Assembly (NCBI GenBank): GCA_036703985.1
Contig: DATNQN010000014.1
Location: 1 to 52,322 of the forward strand
DNA length: 52,322 nucleotides
Reading direction: 5' to 3'
Source: Leptolyngbyaceae cyanobacterium
GTDB lineage: Bacteria > Cyanobacteriota > Cyanobacteriia > Cyanobacteriales > Aerosakkonemataceae
The notes under the pieces are model-generated. The model was given only the letters and a program-made list of their open reading frames with translations. It was not told where the DNA came from and ran no database searches. Below are positions 10,151 through 19,285 of this stretch, piece after piece (within the stretch, counting starts at the first letter, position 1; each line of letters opens with the position of its first letter). The translations under genes were made by a program, and so were the position numbers.

Positions 10151-10621
10151 ATGTTGCAACTAGCTTCGATGGAATTTGCTACCCCCAAGTTAGTTAGACT
10201 TGATTTTAACGATTTGAAGCAATTTGAACAGGTGAGCGATCGATATAGACATCTGGGTGTGGGCTTTAGTGGAGCGATCGCCCTGCAACCTTCTAACCCA
10301 GCCTTTCCAAATAAATCCGGATCTTTCGTGCTAATGCCGATGGGAAATTTAATGAGTTTAAGTGCTTATTTTTACAAACCAATCGGTTGGGCTGGCGCTT
10401 TAGTTTGTAGTAGTAGAATTGTGGTGTTAGCAGCTTACGATAAAGAAGGCAACTTCCTCGGCCAAACTAGCACGATCGGCAAATCATCTAATTTAGAAGA
10501 TCGAGAGGAAGAATCTACCTCTCAACAGCTACAACTCAATTTTCCCAATATCGTTAAATTGGAGTTTTATTCTTGCCTACCTTTCACATTGGATGACTTT
10601 TTTTTTGCATTATTAGCTTAG
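10151..10621 (+). CDS. Hypothetical protein, possible beta-sandwich domain
   Basis: 156 residues, no signal peptide, no membrane helix. I do not recognise the family. Alternating hydrophobic strands and the end motif NIVKLEFYSCLPFTLDDFFF recall beta-sandwich domains of PEP-CTERM-type proteins, which often end in phrases like FTLDDFSF, but no sorting tail is present. The ATG at codon 7 (MEFATP) is an alternative start; neither has a good ribosome site. It lies alone between the permease operon and the signalling block. Confidence 0.6.
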   Translation: MLQLASMEFATPKLVRLDFNDLKQFEQVSDRYRHLGVGFSGAIALQPSNPAFPNKSGSFVLMPMGNLMSLSAYFYKPIGWAGALVCSSRIVVLAAYDKEGNFLGQTSTIGKSSNLEDREEESTSQQLQLNFPNIVKLEFYSCLPFTLDDFFFALLA

Positions 10622-11093
10622 CCAATAATTTACTATCTGGAGCGGGTACATAATATTTTAAAACGGTCAATACAACTAGAAAATTTACGATTGACATTTT
10701 TATATTTAGCATTTTTATGTGGATAATACGTAAGTAATTTCCTCAAAAACTCATCCTAGCTAGCTCAAAAAAACATAAGCTTAACTAATATAAAGAGAAT
10801 CGCTCTGTGCTAGCCATTATTTTGAAGAAATATTTAAATAAGACGATCGTTTAATTAATTTAAGGTTATGACTTGTTTAACTTTTTAAACAAGTATTATT
10901 TTATGTATATGATTAGATACAAAATCAAATAAATTTGTTAGCATATTATGTCAGAATAACTCCGCTATAAACAACTAAAAGACTGGCTAGCAGTCTAAGT
11001 TATAATTCTAAATAGTCACCACTCAGATGAAATACTATCAGGGTATTTACCATCTCAAAATAAACCTTCTCAGAACTGATTAAGGCATTAATA
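10622..11093. other. Long AT-rich leader region upstream of GGDEF gene
   Basis: No credible ORF. A perfect inverted repeat ACTTGTTTAA / TTAAACAAGT with a 4-base loop lies at 10871-10894, about 200 bases before the next start codon. It could be a terminator-like hairpin or an operator. Confidence 0.5.
10871..10894. promoter_or_regulatory. Perfect 10-bp inverted repeat
   Basis: ACTTGTTTAA, CTTT, TTAAACAAGT. The symmetry is exact. On the plus strand it is followed by ATTATTTTAT, a weak U-rich tract. A role as binding site or as terminator of the 10151 gene cannot be separated by eye. Confidence 0.4.
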
Positions 11094-12143
11094 ATGTTTG
11101 TTCTCAAACAACCCTATTTAGATTCTTCCTTCCTACCAATTTCTGCATCATCAGAGTTAAGCTTGCACTCGACTCTGAAAGAACTTTCCCTGTACGATTT
11201 TACCCTGGAAAGTAGCTATACGGGAAAAGAAGTATTTCAGGCGTTTGAGAGTAATCCTTTGTTGCCAGGAGTTATTTTAATAGAAAATAATCAGTTTTTA
11301 GGGATGATTTCTCGGCGGTTATTTTTAGAGTATATGAGCCGCCCTTACGGGTTGGAATTATTTTTAAAACGCCCGATTAAAACACTATATTTATTAACTC
11401 ATAACGAACCTTTAGTTTTTCCCAGCGATACTTTAATCGTGATGGCAGCCAGACGTTCTTTACAAAGAAAACCAGAATTACTTAACGAGCCGATCGTGGT
11501 ACAATTGGAACCAAATGTTTATCGATTATTAGATGTACATCAATTACTAGTTTCCCAATCCAATATTCATGAATTTGCTTCTCAACTCATCAATCAACTT
11601 TATCAACAATTAGAAAAAGTTAATCAGGAATTACAGCGCCTTGCCATAGTTGATGGTTTAACGAAAGTTGCTAACCGTCGGCGCTTCGATCATTACTTAC
11701 AAGATAAATGGCACGAACTGGCAAGAGAGAAATTACCCCTTTCTCTGATTTTATGCGATATTGATTGTTTCAAAAATTATAATGATAATTACGGTCATTT
11801 ACGAGGAGATTATTGTTTGCAGGAAGTCGCTCAAGCAATTAGTACTTCTGTGAATCGACCTGCTGATTTAGTGGCTCGTTATGGAGGTGAAGAGTTCGCG
11901 GTAATTTTACCCAATACGCCTGCGGCTGGTGCTGCTTACGTAGCAGAACAAATCCGCAAAAATGTAAAAGATTTACAGATTTCTCATGCCAAGTCTTGCG
12001 TGTTACCCTACGTGACTCTGAGTGTAGGAGTGGCTACCGCGATACCGGAACTAGAATCTATGCCTGGAAGTTTGATTATCGCCGCCGACCAAGCTTTGTA
12101 CCGAGCGAAAATAGACGGACGCGATCGCGTAGTTTGTATTTAA
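11094..12143 (+). CDS. Diguanylate cyclase with N-terminal CBS-like sensor domain
   Basis: 349 residues, soluble. Residues ~25-160 form a domain shared with the next two genes ([57 protein letters not shown]); by eye it resembles a pair of CBS motifs. A short coiled segment (~165-185) leads to a GGDEF domain with active-site GGEEF at 264-268. An RxxD inhibitory site (Arg255-Asp258) lies five residues before it. It should make cyclic di-GMP from GTP with product inhibition. It is the first of three consecutive paralogous sensors with different outputs. Confidence 0.88.
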   Translation: MFVLKQPYLDSSFLPISASSELSLHSTLKELSLYDFTLESSYTGKEVFQAFESNPLLPGVILIENNQFLGMISRRLFLEYMSRPYGLELFLKRPIKTLYLLTHNEPLVFPSDTLIVMAARRSLQRKPELLNEPIVVQLEPNVYRLLDVHQLLVSQSNIHEFASQLINQLYQQLEKVNQELQRLAIVDGLTKVANRRRFDHYLQDKWHELAREKLPLSLILCDIDCFKNYNDNYGHLRGDYCLQEVAQAISTSVNRPADLVARYGGEEFAVILPNTPAAGAAYVAEQIRKNVKDLQISHAKSCVLPYVTLSVGVATAIPELESMPGSLIIAADQALYRAKIDGRDRVVCI

Positions 12144-12535
12144 CACTTTCTTCCTTAACCAAGGGTATTCCCAAACTCTTTTGCTTAAACTTTATTAATT
12201 AATTTTAAGTATTATAAATTTCAAATAATATCATGTTTGTTCGTACAATACGATCGGGGTTGGCTGAGATATTTACAAGTGGCAAAGTTTGTCGATCGAC
12301 TCGCTCCTAACACGCTTAAAACTGTACGGTAACCGTGCTAACGGACATGAGATAACGCTACTTCCGTTAAGAATCTAAAGGTTAAGTATTAGTTAAAAAC
12401 AGATTTTGAAACGGTTAAATAAAAATTTTGTTATTAATTTTAATTGGGGAAAAATTAAAATGAAAAAGGCAGGTGTTAGAGTAGAATATGAATTTTGCAA
12501 TCTGAGCTTTTCATCACGGATTCAGAGATACTATT
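12144..12535. other. Intergenic region with nested palindromes
   Basis: No real gene. Contains ACGGT-A-ACCGT (12326-12336) and TAACGG ... CCGTTA (12339-12369), which together could fold as two adjacent stems ahead of the histidine kinase gene. Function unknown. Confidence 0.4.
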
Positions 12536-14005
12536 ATGTTTGCAGTAAAACCATCCCTTCCGGAGTTATCAGCTATACAGTTGTCCGAAACTGTTAATCT
12601 AAATTTAGAGTCAAGTTTAGAAGAACTGCCTCTCTATGATTTTAGTGTAGAGAATGGTAGCTTAGGGAAAGAAGTAGCGCAAGGATTGAGAGACAATCCA
12701 TTACTGCCAGGAGTTATTTTGACAGAAGACGGGCAGTTTGCCGGGATGATTTCCCGACGACGATTTTTAGAATATATGAGCCGCCCTTATGGATTAGAAC
12801 TATTTTTAAAGCGCCCGATTAAAACTCTATATCTTCTAGCTAATACAGAAACTTTAATTTTTCCTAGTAATACTTTAATTGTGATGGCAGCCCGTCGTTC
12901 TTTGCAACGACCTGCGGAGTTACTATACGAACCGATCGTAGTGGAAATGGAACCAAAAGTATATAAATTATTAGACGTACATCAATTACTAGTTGCTCAA
13001 TCTCATATTCACGAACTAACCACCAAACTCCTCAATCAGCAGACTCAAGCACAGATGATTCAAACCGAAAAAATGGCGAGTTTGGGGCGAATGGTGGCAG
13101 GAGTAGCTCACGAAATTTTAAATCCGGTTAATTTTATTTCTGCCAATTTGGAATACCTAACTAATTACAGTCAGGATTTAATGGAATTACTATCAGCATA
13201 TGAAACAGAAGTAGTTGACGATCCGAATCGAGTAAAAGAAATAAAATCGGCGATAGAATTTGAATTTTTACGGGAAGATCTGTTTCAAATTATCAACAGC
13301 ATGAAGGTAGGCTCGGAGCGGTTAGTCAAGATAGTTGGCGGACTGCGTAATTTTTCTCATATGGATGAAGGAAGTAAAAAAGAAATCGATCTACATGAAT
13401 GTATTGATAGTACTTTGCTGATTTTACATAATCGGATTAAGTACAGCATAGAATTAGAGAAAAATTATGGGGAATTACCGCTAGTCGCTTGCTATTCCGG
13501 GCAATTAAGTCAAGTTTTCATGAATATTATCAGTAATGCGATCGATGCTCTGATGGAGCAGGTAGAAACGATTAAAAATGCTAATCATACTTCGGAAGGT
13601 GATTCTACATGGAAACCGAAAATCGAGATTAGCACGGCGGTAGAGGAAATTGATAACGTTCGTTGGGCAGCGGTTCGGATCGTTGATAATGGCCCGGGGA
13701 TTCCCCCAGAAATTCAAGGACGAATTTTTGATAGTTTCTTTACTACTAAGCCTGTGGGTAAGGGGACGGGATTGGGATTGGCGATCAGTCATCAAATTAT
13801 CCGGGAAAAACACCACGGAAAGTTAAATTTGCGATCGCCAAGGTTTTGCGATCGAGAAACTGCTAGCAGACACAATGGTAGTTGCCAAGCGCAACCATTA
13901 TCCCTAGTAACAGAAGCTCATACACCGCTTTATTTTGCCGATCGCGCAGAAAATTACCCCATTGTTGGCGGAACTGAATTTGAAATACTGCTGCCTCTAA
14001 AATGA
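12536..14005 (+). CDS. Soluble histidine kinase with CBS-like sensor domain and an in-frame insertion
   Basis: 489 residues. The N-terminal ~160 residues are closely similar to those of the previous gene. A dimerisation/phospho-acceptor helix follows (MASLGRMVAGVAHEILNPVNF, His192) and then an HATPase domain with N-box (NIISNAIDAL), G1 (DNGPGI) and G2 (GKGTGLGLAIS). All catalytic boxes are present, so it should autophosphorylate. Odd: between KLNLRS and GGTEFEILLPL, where relatives have about six residues, there are about 43 extra residues that carry HIP1-like sites and read like inserted DNA. No response regulator lies nearby. Confidence 0.85.
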   Translation: MFAVKPSLPELSAIQLSETVNLNLESSLEELPLYDFSVENGSLGKEVAQGLRDNPLLPGVILTEDGQFAGMISRRRFLEYMSRPYGLELFLKRPIKTLYLLANTETLIFPSNTLIVMAARRSLQRPAELLYEPIVVEMEPKVYKLLDVHQLLVAQSHIHELTTKLLNQQTQAQMIQTEKMASLGRMVAGVAHEILNPVNFISANLEYLTNYSQDLMELLSAYETEVVDDPNRVKEIKSAIEFEFLREDLFQIINSMKVGSERLVKIVGGLRNFSHMDEGSKKEIDLHECIDSTLLILHNRIKYSIELEKNYGELPLVACYSGQLSQVFMNIISNAIDALMEQVETIKNANHTSEGDSTWKPKIEISTAVEEIDNVRWAAVRIVDNGPGIPPEIQGRIFDSFFTTKPVGKGTGLGLAISHQIIREKHHGKLNLRSPRFCDRETASRHNGSCQAQPLSLVTEAHTPLYFADRAENYPIVGGTEFEILLPLK

Positions 14006-14141
14006 ATAAATAAACATAACTTATTTTTGAGTAATTTCGTGTCCGCGTCGTGCGATCTGAAGATCCAACTAGTGAAAATGGTAGGCTATTGGAGAAGCTA
14101 ACCGCAGCTTCGGTACAGTAGAGTTAACTTTTAATAGCCTT

Positions 14142-15509
14142 GTGTCAAACAAATTTATCTCTCCCCCACATTTGTCCGAGGGGAGCAATCAGTATCTATC
14201 TATAGATTCCACCTTAGGGGAACTACCTCTCTACAGTTTTCAAGTTCCCACTACCTGCCTTGGGATAGAAGTAGCTCGCATTTTTGACAAGTATCCCCGC
14301 CTACCCGGGGCTATTTTAATCGAACAGGGCAAATTCTGCGGCATGATTTCTCGATATCGGCTGCTGGAACATCTCCTTCGTCCTCACAGGCTGGAACTAT
14401 TTTTGCACAAACCCCTACATATTCTCTACAATTACGCACGCACGGAGGTGTTGGTGCTCGCAGATCGAACGCCAATTTTGGTGGCAGCGCAGCAAGCTTT
14501 GCGACGACCACCGGAATTGTTGGGAGAACCAATAGTAGTCAAAACAGAAGCTGACACTTATCAGCTTTTAGATGTCAATGAATTAAATATTGCCCATTGG
14601 CAAATTCGCGGTATCGAAACGCAAGTACGATACGAACGCACCCAAGCTCAAATGATTCAAAGTGAAAGAATGGCTAGTTTGGGGCGTTTAGTAGATGGAG
14701 TAGCCCATGAAATTTTAGATCCCGTAGGTTTTATTTGGGGAAATTTAACTTATATCTCGATGTACAGCGATAGCTTGATGCAGGTTATCTCTGCTTACGA
14801 GGAACGTTTTGCTGAAATACCGAGAGAAATTCAACAACTAAAAGAAGAAGTCGAGTTTGATTTTTTAGAAGAAGATTTGCCCAGAGCTATTAATAGCATT
14901 AAAGCGGGTGCGGAACGCTTAAAAAAATTGGCAGTTAGCTTGCAAAACTTTTGTCATATTGATGAAGTGTATCCTAAACCCGCCGATTTACACGGGTTAC
15001 TAGATAGCATCATACTTTTACTTAAGAGTCGTCTAAGTAGCGAGATAGAAGTAATTAAAAATTACGGAAATCTACCTCCAGTTACCTGTTTCGCAGGCCA
15101 GTTAAATCAAGTATTTATCAATATCCTTACTAATGCCGTCGATGCCCTATTAAACGAATCGGCTCATCAAGAATTTGCCAGTAATTTTTCTACTAATATG
15201 GTAGGTAATACTAATGAAAAACCCTGTATTGAAATTACTACCAAAGTATGTTCTTTAGAGCCTGCTCCTAAACCAGAGCAACTGGAACAAAGGTGGGTTT
15301 CGATTAAAATTACAGATAATGGCCCTGGTTTATCTCCGAAAGCGCAAAAACAAATTTTAGAATCTTTTTCAATTGCCAAAAGGTCAGAAAAAGAGACTAG
15401 TTTGGCTTGTAGTTTCCGGATCGTAACTGCCAAGCATGGAGGTAAGTTGTTGATGCGTTCCGAACTAGGGAAAGGAACGGAATTCGAGATTATATTGCCT
15501 TTGATTTAA
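14142..15509 (+). CDS. Degenerate histidine kinase with CBS-like sensor domain
   Basis: 455 residues, GTG start. Third gene with the shared N-terminal domain, more diverged than the other two. The phospho-acceptor helix is kept (VDGVAHEILDPVGF, His189), as are an N-box-like FINILTNAVDAL and G1 (DNGPGL). The G2/ATP-lid region reads SEKETSLACSFRI where GKGTGLGLAIS is expected, so the glycines that bind ATP phosphates are missing. It is probably a pseudokinase that pairs with or tunes the kinase encoded just upstream. The reading frame is intact, so it is not a simple pseudogene. Confidence 0.8.
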   Translation: MSNKFISPPHLSEGSNQYLSIDSTLGELPLYSFQVPTTCLGIEVARIFDKYPRLPGAILIEQGKFCGMISRYRLLEHLLRPHRLELFLHKPLHILYNYARTEVLVLADRTPILVAAQQALRRPPELLGEPIVVKTEADTYQLLDVNELNIAHWQIRGIETQVRYERTQAQMIQSERMASLGRLVDGVAHEILDPVGFIWGNLTYISMYSDSLMQVISAYEERFAEIPREIQQLKEEVEFDFLEEDLPRAINSIKAGAERLKKLAVSLQNFCHIDEVYPKPADLHGLLDSIILLLKSRLSSEIEVIKNYGNLPPVTCFAGQLNQVFINILTNAVDALLNESAHQEFASNFSTNMVGNTNEKPCIEITTKVCSLEPAPKPEQLEQRWVSIKITDNGPGLSPKAQKQILESFSIAKRSEKETSLACSFRIVTAKHGGKLLMRSELGKGTEFEIILPLI

Positions 15510-15749
15510 AAAATTAAAGCTAAATTATTTATAGATAGTAGCTTCACTATATTAAGTATAGTAAAATCTTTATATTTCTGATTTGACAGTTTATATTTAC
15601 TCTTTAAATGCTTAGCTAAAGAAATAAGAAATATTAATTATTGTTAGATGCGCTTGACAGAAGTTAAGATGTAATTAAAGTAAAAAAACTATATCAATCA
15701 CATCGGCATCTTAGTAGCATATTCCTTTAGATAGAGTTTATTTAGAGCT

Positions 15750-18653
15750 ATGCAAGCAAATACTAATTTTAAGTTACACAATAACAATTCTGAAAAGCGT
15801 ATGTATCAAAGTTCCCAAGAAATCATTGAAAAAGAAGGTTACTGGCTCAATACGCTGCTCAATGCAGTTGTTGATAGTTGGATCGTTAAGGACAAAGATG
15901 GTCGCTGGGTAATTGCTAACGATTCAGCCCAAAATTTATTCGGTTTACAGGGAATTGACTATCGAGGTAAGACGGATGTTGAATTAGCTGAGTATGGCGA
16001 TTTAAACTGCGAAACTTTTTTGAATTCAGAAGTTTCTGATTTAGCAGTTTGGCAAGAAAAAAAGCCGATTTGTAACGAACAAGAAATCCTTTTAGCTGAT
16101 GGGTCTAATAAAATTTTTGAAATCAAAAAAATACCCCTGTTTAGTTTGGAAGGTAATCCTCAAGCAATCGTAGTGATGTTGCGCGATATTACCGAGCATA
16201 AACAAACTCAAAAGCTCATCCAGGAATACCGCCATTACCACCTAGAACAGAGAGAAGATCGAGCGGTAAAATTAGAGTTACCCGAAAGGCAAATAAACAA
16301 TCAAAATATCGAGCTACAGAAGCAAAGAAAGAAAGGTATTGCTAGTTTTCGGATGCGTCGGCTCGGACAAAAGTTTTGCTGTACGGTTTTTAATAGCAAC
16401 CCCGAATTACAATTAAAAAAAGGTTTAATCAAAAAAATTGTTCGGAGTCTTCCAGTTATTTTATATTTCTTCGATTTAGCCAAGCAAAAATATATTTATT
16501 TAAATGAAGAGATCGAAAATATTCTTGGGTATCCAACTGAAGATATAAAAATTTTTAAACAAAATTTTATCCAAAATATTATTCATCAAGAAGATGTTCC
16601 TAAATTGGGGGAGAACTATCGACGGCTGGCTCAAGCGGTGGACGGTGAAATTATTCAAACTGCATATCGGGTTAGACACGCGAATGGGGAGTGGCGTTGG
16701 TTGGGGAATCGAGAAAGAGTGTTTAGTAGAACAGCTGAAGGTTTACCCGATCTGATTGTTGGTATGGCTGAAGATATTACCGAACAGCAAGCTGCGCTGA
16801 GCGATCGCAAACAAATAGAACAGGAATGGAACGAACGTGAAGAACGTCTTCGCAACCTTATTAATAGTGCGCCTTTTTTGTTATGGACGACTGATAGTAA
16901 TGGATTATGTAATTTTTTAAACCAGGGTTGGTTAGATTTTACCGGACGCAGTTTGGAGGAAGAACTCGGTCACGGGTGGATGAAAAACATCCATTCAGAG
17001 GATGTCCAGTTCTACAAAGATACTTATTTTTCAGCGATCGCAAACCGTCAGTGTTTTGAAATAGTATATCGATTGAAAAGATATGATGGAGAATATCGCT
17101 GGATTTTAGATAAAGGAACTCCTTGGTTTAATAAGACAGGAGTTTTTGAGGGTTATATTGGCTCGTGTTTCGACATTACCAAACAAAAGCAAGCACAAGA
17201 AGCGTTAGGAGAAAATGAAGAAAGGTTCCGCCAAATGGCAGAGAACATTAATGAAGTTTTTTGGCTAGCTAATGCTGAGTTGAATCAATTTTTTTATATT
17301 AGTCCAGCTTGTGAAAAAATCTGGGGTATTAACTGTGAAAAATTATATGAAAATCCCTGGTTGTGGCTAGAGAATATTTATGCGGAAGATCGAGAAAATG
17401 CGATCGCATACATCAACAAATTACTGATTGAAAATGAGGATAAACACTATCAACAAGAGTATCGGATTCGGCGGTCTGATGGATCGATTAGCTGGATTTG
17501 CGATCGCGCTTTTCCGATTCGCGATCGATCCGGACAAATTTACCGCTTAGCTGGGATCGCTCAAGATATTACCGAACGCAAGTTAGCAGAGGAAGCGATT
17601 CGCCATCAAACTGAAAAAGAAAGAGTAGTAGCAGCAATTACCCAAAGAATTCGGCGTACCCTAAATTTAGAAGAAATTCTCAATATTGCCGTTTCCGAAG
17701 TACAACAATTGTTTGGTTGCGATCGCATTTTAATATATCGCGTCTGGCCAGAAGGAACTGGTAGCGTAGTTACAGAAGCAGTCGTACCCGGACGGGAAGC
17801 AATTCTGGGCATCACTTTCCCCGAAGAAGTATTTCCTCGCGACTACCATCAGTTATACTGTCAAGGGCGAGTAAGGGCGATTTCCGACGTACAAAATAGT
17901 ACGATCGCACCTTGCTTAGCTGATTTTTTGCGAGAATTGGAAGTTAAAGCAAAATTAGTAGTACCTTTAATTCACGGCGAAGAACTCTGGGGACTATTAA
18001 TCGCCCATCAATGTAGTGGCCCCCGCGATTGGCAACCTTTTGAAATTAGTTTGATGCAACAGCTAGCTAATCAATTAGCGATCGCAATTCAACAAGCTTC
18101 CCTGTTTGAACAACTGGAAATGGCTAACCAAGAACTACACCGTTTAGCTTGCTTGGATGGCTTAACGCAAGTAGCAAATCGTCGCAGTTTTGACGAATAT
18201 ATGCAGCGAGAATGGCGTCGGCTTTGTCGCGAAAAAGCCCCCTTAGCATTGATTTTATGCGATATCGATTACTTTAAAAATTATAACGATACTTACGGTC
18301 ATCCAGCCGGAGATGAATGTTTAAAGAAGGTGGCAAACGCCATCCAGAAATCAGTCAAAAGACCGGCTGATTTTGTAGCGCGATATGGGGGAGAAGAATT
18401 TGCGATCGTACTGCCCAATACTAATGCTGAAGGCGCTATGAAAGTAGCAGAAAAAATTCGTTCCTACGTGACAGAATTAGAGATCGATCATGGCGCATCT
18501 TTAGTGAGTAAATATATTACTTTGAGCTTGGGCGTAGCTGTCACGGTTCCTACTATTACCTATTCTTTAAAACAATTAATTTATCTGGCTGATTTAGGGT
18601 TGTACGAAGCCAAATCTCAAGGGCGCAATCGAGCAGTTTTAAAAAGTAGCTAA
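15750..18653 (+). CDS. Multi-PAS, GAF and GGDEF diguanylate cyclase
   Basis: 967 residues, no membrane helix. Four PAS domains (about 30-152, 225-345, 368-482, 494-612), each closing with a DIT(E/K)-type PAC end, then a GAF domain (~640-790) and a GGDEF domain (~805-965). The active site is GGEEF at 880-884 with an RxxD inhibitory site at 871-874. The GAF domain resembles phytochrome/cyanobacteriochrome GAFs (CDRILIYRVWPEGTGSVVTE, then QGRVRAISDV, then LVVPLI, then GLLIAHQCSGPRDW). It keeps a cysteine at the bilin-attachment position (Cys722 in IAPCLADFL) but has Leu where His usually follows. It may sense light, redox or ligands and then make c-di-GMP. Confidence 0.9.
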   Translation: MQANTNFKLHNNNSEKRMYQSSQEIIEKEGYWLNTLLNAVVDSWIVKDKDGRWVIANDSAQNLFGLQGIDYRGKTDVELAEYGDLNCETFLNSEVSDLAVWQEKKPICNEQEILLADGSNKIFEIKKIPLFSLEGNPQAIVVMLRDITEHKQTQKLIQEYRHYHLEQREDRAVKLELPERQINNQNIELQKQRKKGIASFRMRRLGQKFCCTVFNSNPELQLKKGLIKKIVRSLPVILYFFDLAKQKYIYLNEEIENILGYPTEDIKIFKQNFIQNIIHQEDVPKLGENYRRLAQAVDGEIIQTAYRVRHANGEWRWLGNRERVFSRTAEGLPDLIVGMAEDITEQQAALSDRKQIEQEWNEREERLRNLINSAPFLLWTTDSNGLCNFLNQGWLDFTGRSLEEELGHGWMKNIHSEDVQFYKDTYFSAIANRQCFEIVYRLKRYDGEYRWILDKGTPWFNKTGVFEGYIGSCFDITKQKQAQEALGENEERFRQMAENINEVFWLANAELNQFFYISPACEKIWGINCEKLYENPWLWLENIYAEDRENAIAYINKLLIENEDKHYQQEYRIRRSDGSISWICDRAFPIRDRSGQIYRLAGIAQDITERKLAEEAIRHQTEKERVVAAITQRIRRTLNLEEILNIAVSEVQQLFGCDRILIYRVWPEGTGSVVTEAVVPGREAILGITFPEEVFPRDYHQLYCQGRVRAISDVQNSTIAPCLADFLRELEVKAKLVVPLIHGEELWGLLIAHQCSGPRDWQPFEISLMQQLANQLAIAIQQASLFEQLEMANQELHRLACLDGLTQVANRRSFDEYMQREWRRLCREKAPLALILCDIDYFKNYNDTYGHPAGDECLKKVANAIQKSVKRPADFVARYGGEEFAIVLPNTNAEGAMKVAEKIRSYVTELEIDHGASLVSKYITLSLGVAVTVPTITYSLKQLIYLADLGLYEAKSQGRNRAVLKSS

Positions 18654-18655
18654 TC

Positions 18656-18683
18656 GTCATTAGTCATTGGTCATTGGTCATTT
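18656..18683. repeat. Heptamer tandem repeat (TGGTCAT type)
   Basis: About four consecutive units (CGTCAT, TAGTCAT, TGGTCAT, TGGTCAT) right after the stop of the GGDEF gene. Same heptamer family as 7802-7822, on the opposite strand. Confidence 0.75.
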
Positions 18684-18721
18684 GCATTTTCTCCCTCTCT
18701 TTCCTAGTCCCTACCCCCTAA

Positions 18722-19285
18722 CTATATATCCAATAAACCGGGCGGCGGGGTAATTTCCACCCGACCATTTTCGATGTCTACTACAGGTACGATCGCATTT
18801 ACAAAAGGAATTAAAACCTGTTTATTATCATCGGTTTTTTTTGCTTGATCGTTCGTAGCAGCAGGACAACTAACTACCAACAAATCGTTACCAGCCGGAA
18901 TTACATCTACCACTACGCCAACCATTTCGCCAGTCAGTTGGTTAACTACTTTTAAACCTACTAAGTCGCGGACGTGATATTCATCTTCTCCTAATTGCGG
19001 TCGATCGCTTTCCGGTACCATTAACTTACAACCGCGCAACTCTTCTGCGCGATCGCGATCGTCTATCCCTGCCAACTTGATCGCATATATTCCCTTATTA
19101 GGAATGTAGCGACCTGCTAATAATTGTACTGGTTGCGGTTCCTTTTCGCCCGATCGCAATAACCAACGTTCGCCTGGTTTTTCAAATCGTTCGGGAAAAT
19201 CCGTATCGGGATAAACTCGCAATTCCCCTTTTAACCCTTGTGCAGCCACAATAGTACCGATTTCTAGCCAATCTGAACTTTTCAT
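18722..19285 (-). CDS. rimM: Ribosome maturation factor RimM
   Basis: 187 residues, normal length for RimM. The N-terminal RimM domain starts WLEIGTIVAAQGLKGELRVYP, and FIPLV-like sequence in the C-terminal PRC-barrel (YHVRDLVGLKVVNQLTGEMVG ... VLIPFVNAIVPVVDIENGRV) is diagnostic. It helps mature the head of the 30S ribosomal subunit and binds protein S19. The start codon overlaps the stop of the upstream gene in ATGA, so translation is probably coupled to a two-gene ATPase/TOPRIM unit, an unusual partner for a housekeeping gene. A polar insert (PAATNDQAKKTDDNK) separates two strands of the barrel. Confidence 0.95.
   Translation of the reverse strand: MKSSDWLEIGTIVAAQGLKGELRVYPDTDFPERFEKPGERWLLRSGEKEPQPVQLLAGRYIPNKGIYAIKLAGIDDRDRAEELRGCKLMVPESDRPQLGEDEYHVRDLVGLKVVNQLTGEMVGVVVDVIPAGNDLLVVSCPAATNDQAKKTDDNKQVLIPFVNAIVPVVDIENGRVEITPPPGLLDI

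Noticed and set aside
11996-12202. 68-codon plus-strand frame at the end of the GGDEF gene
   Set aside because: Out-of-frame overlap with a clear GGDEF domain; no independent support.
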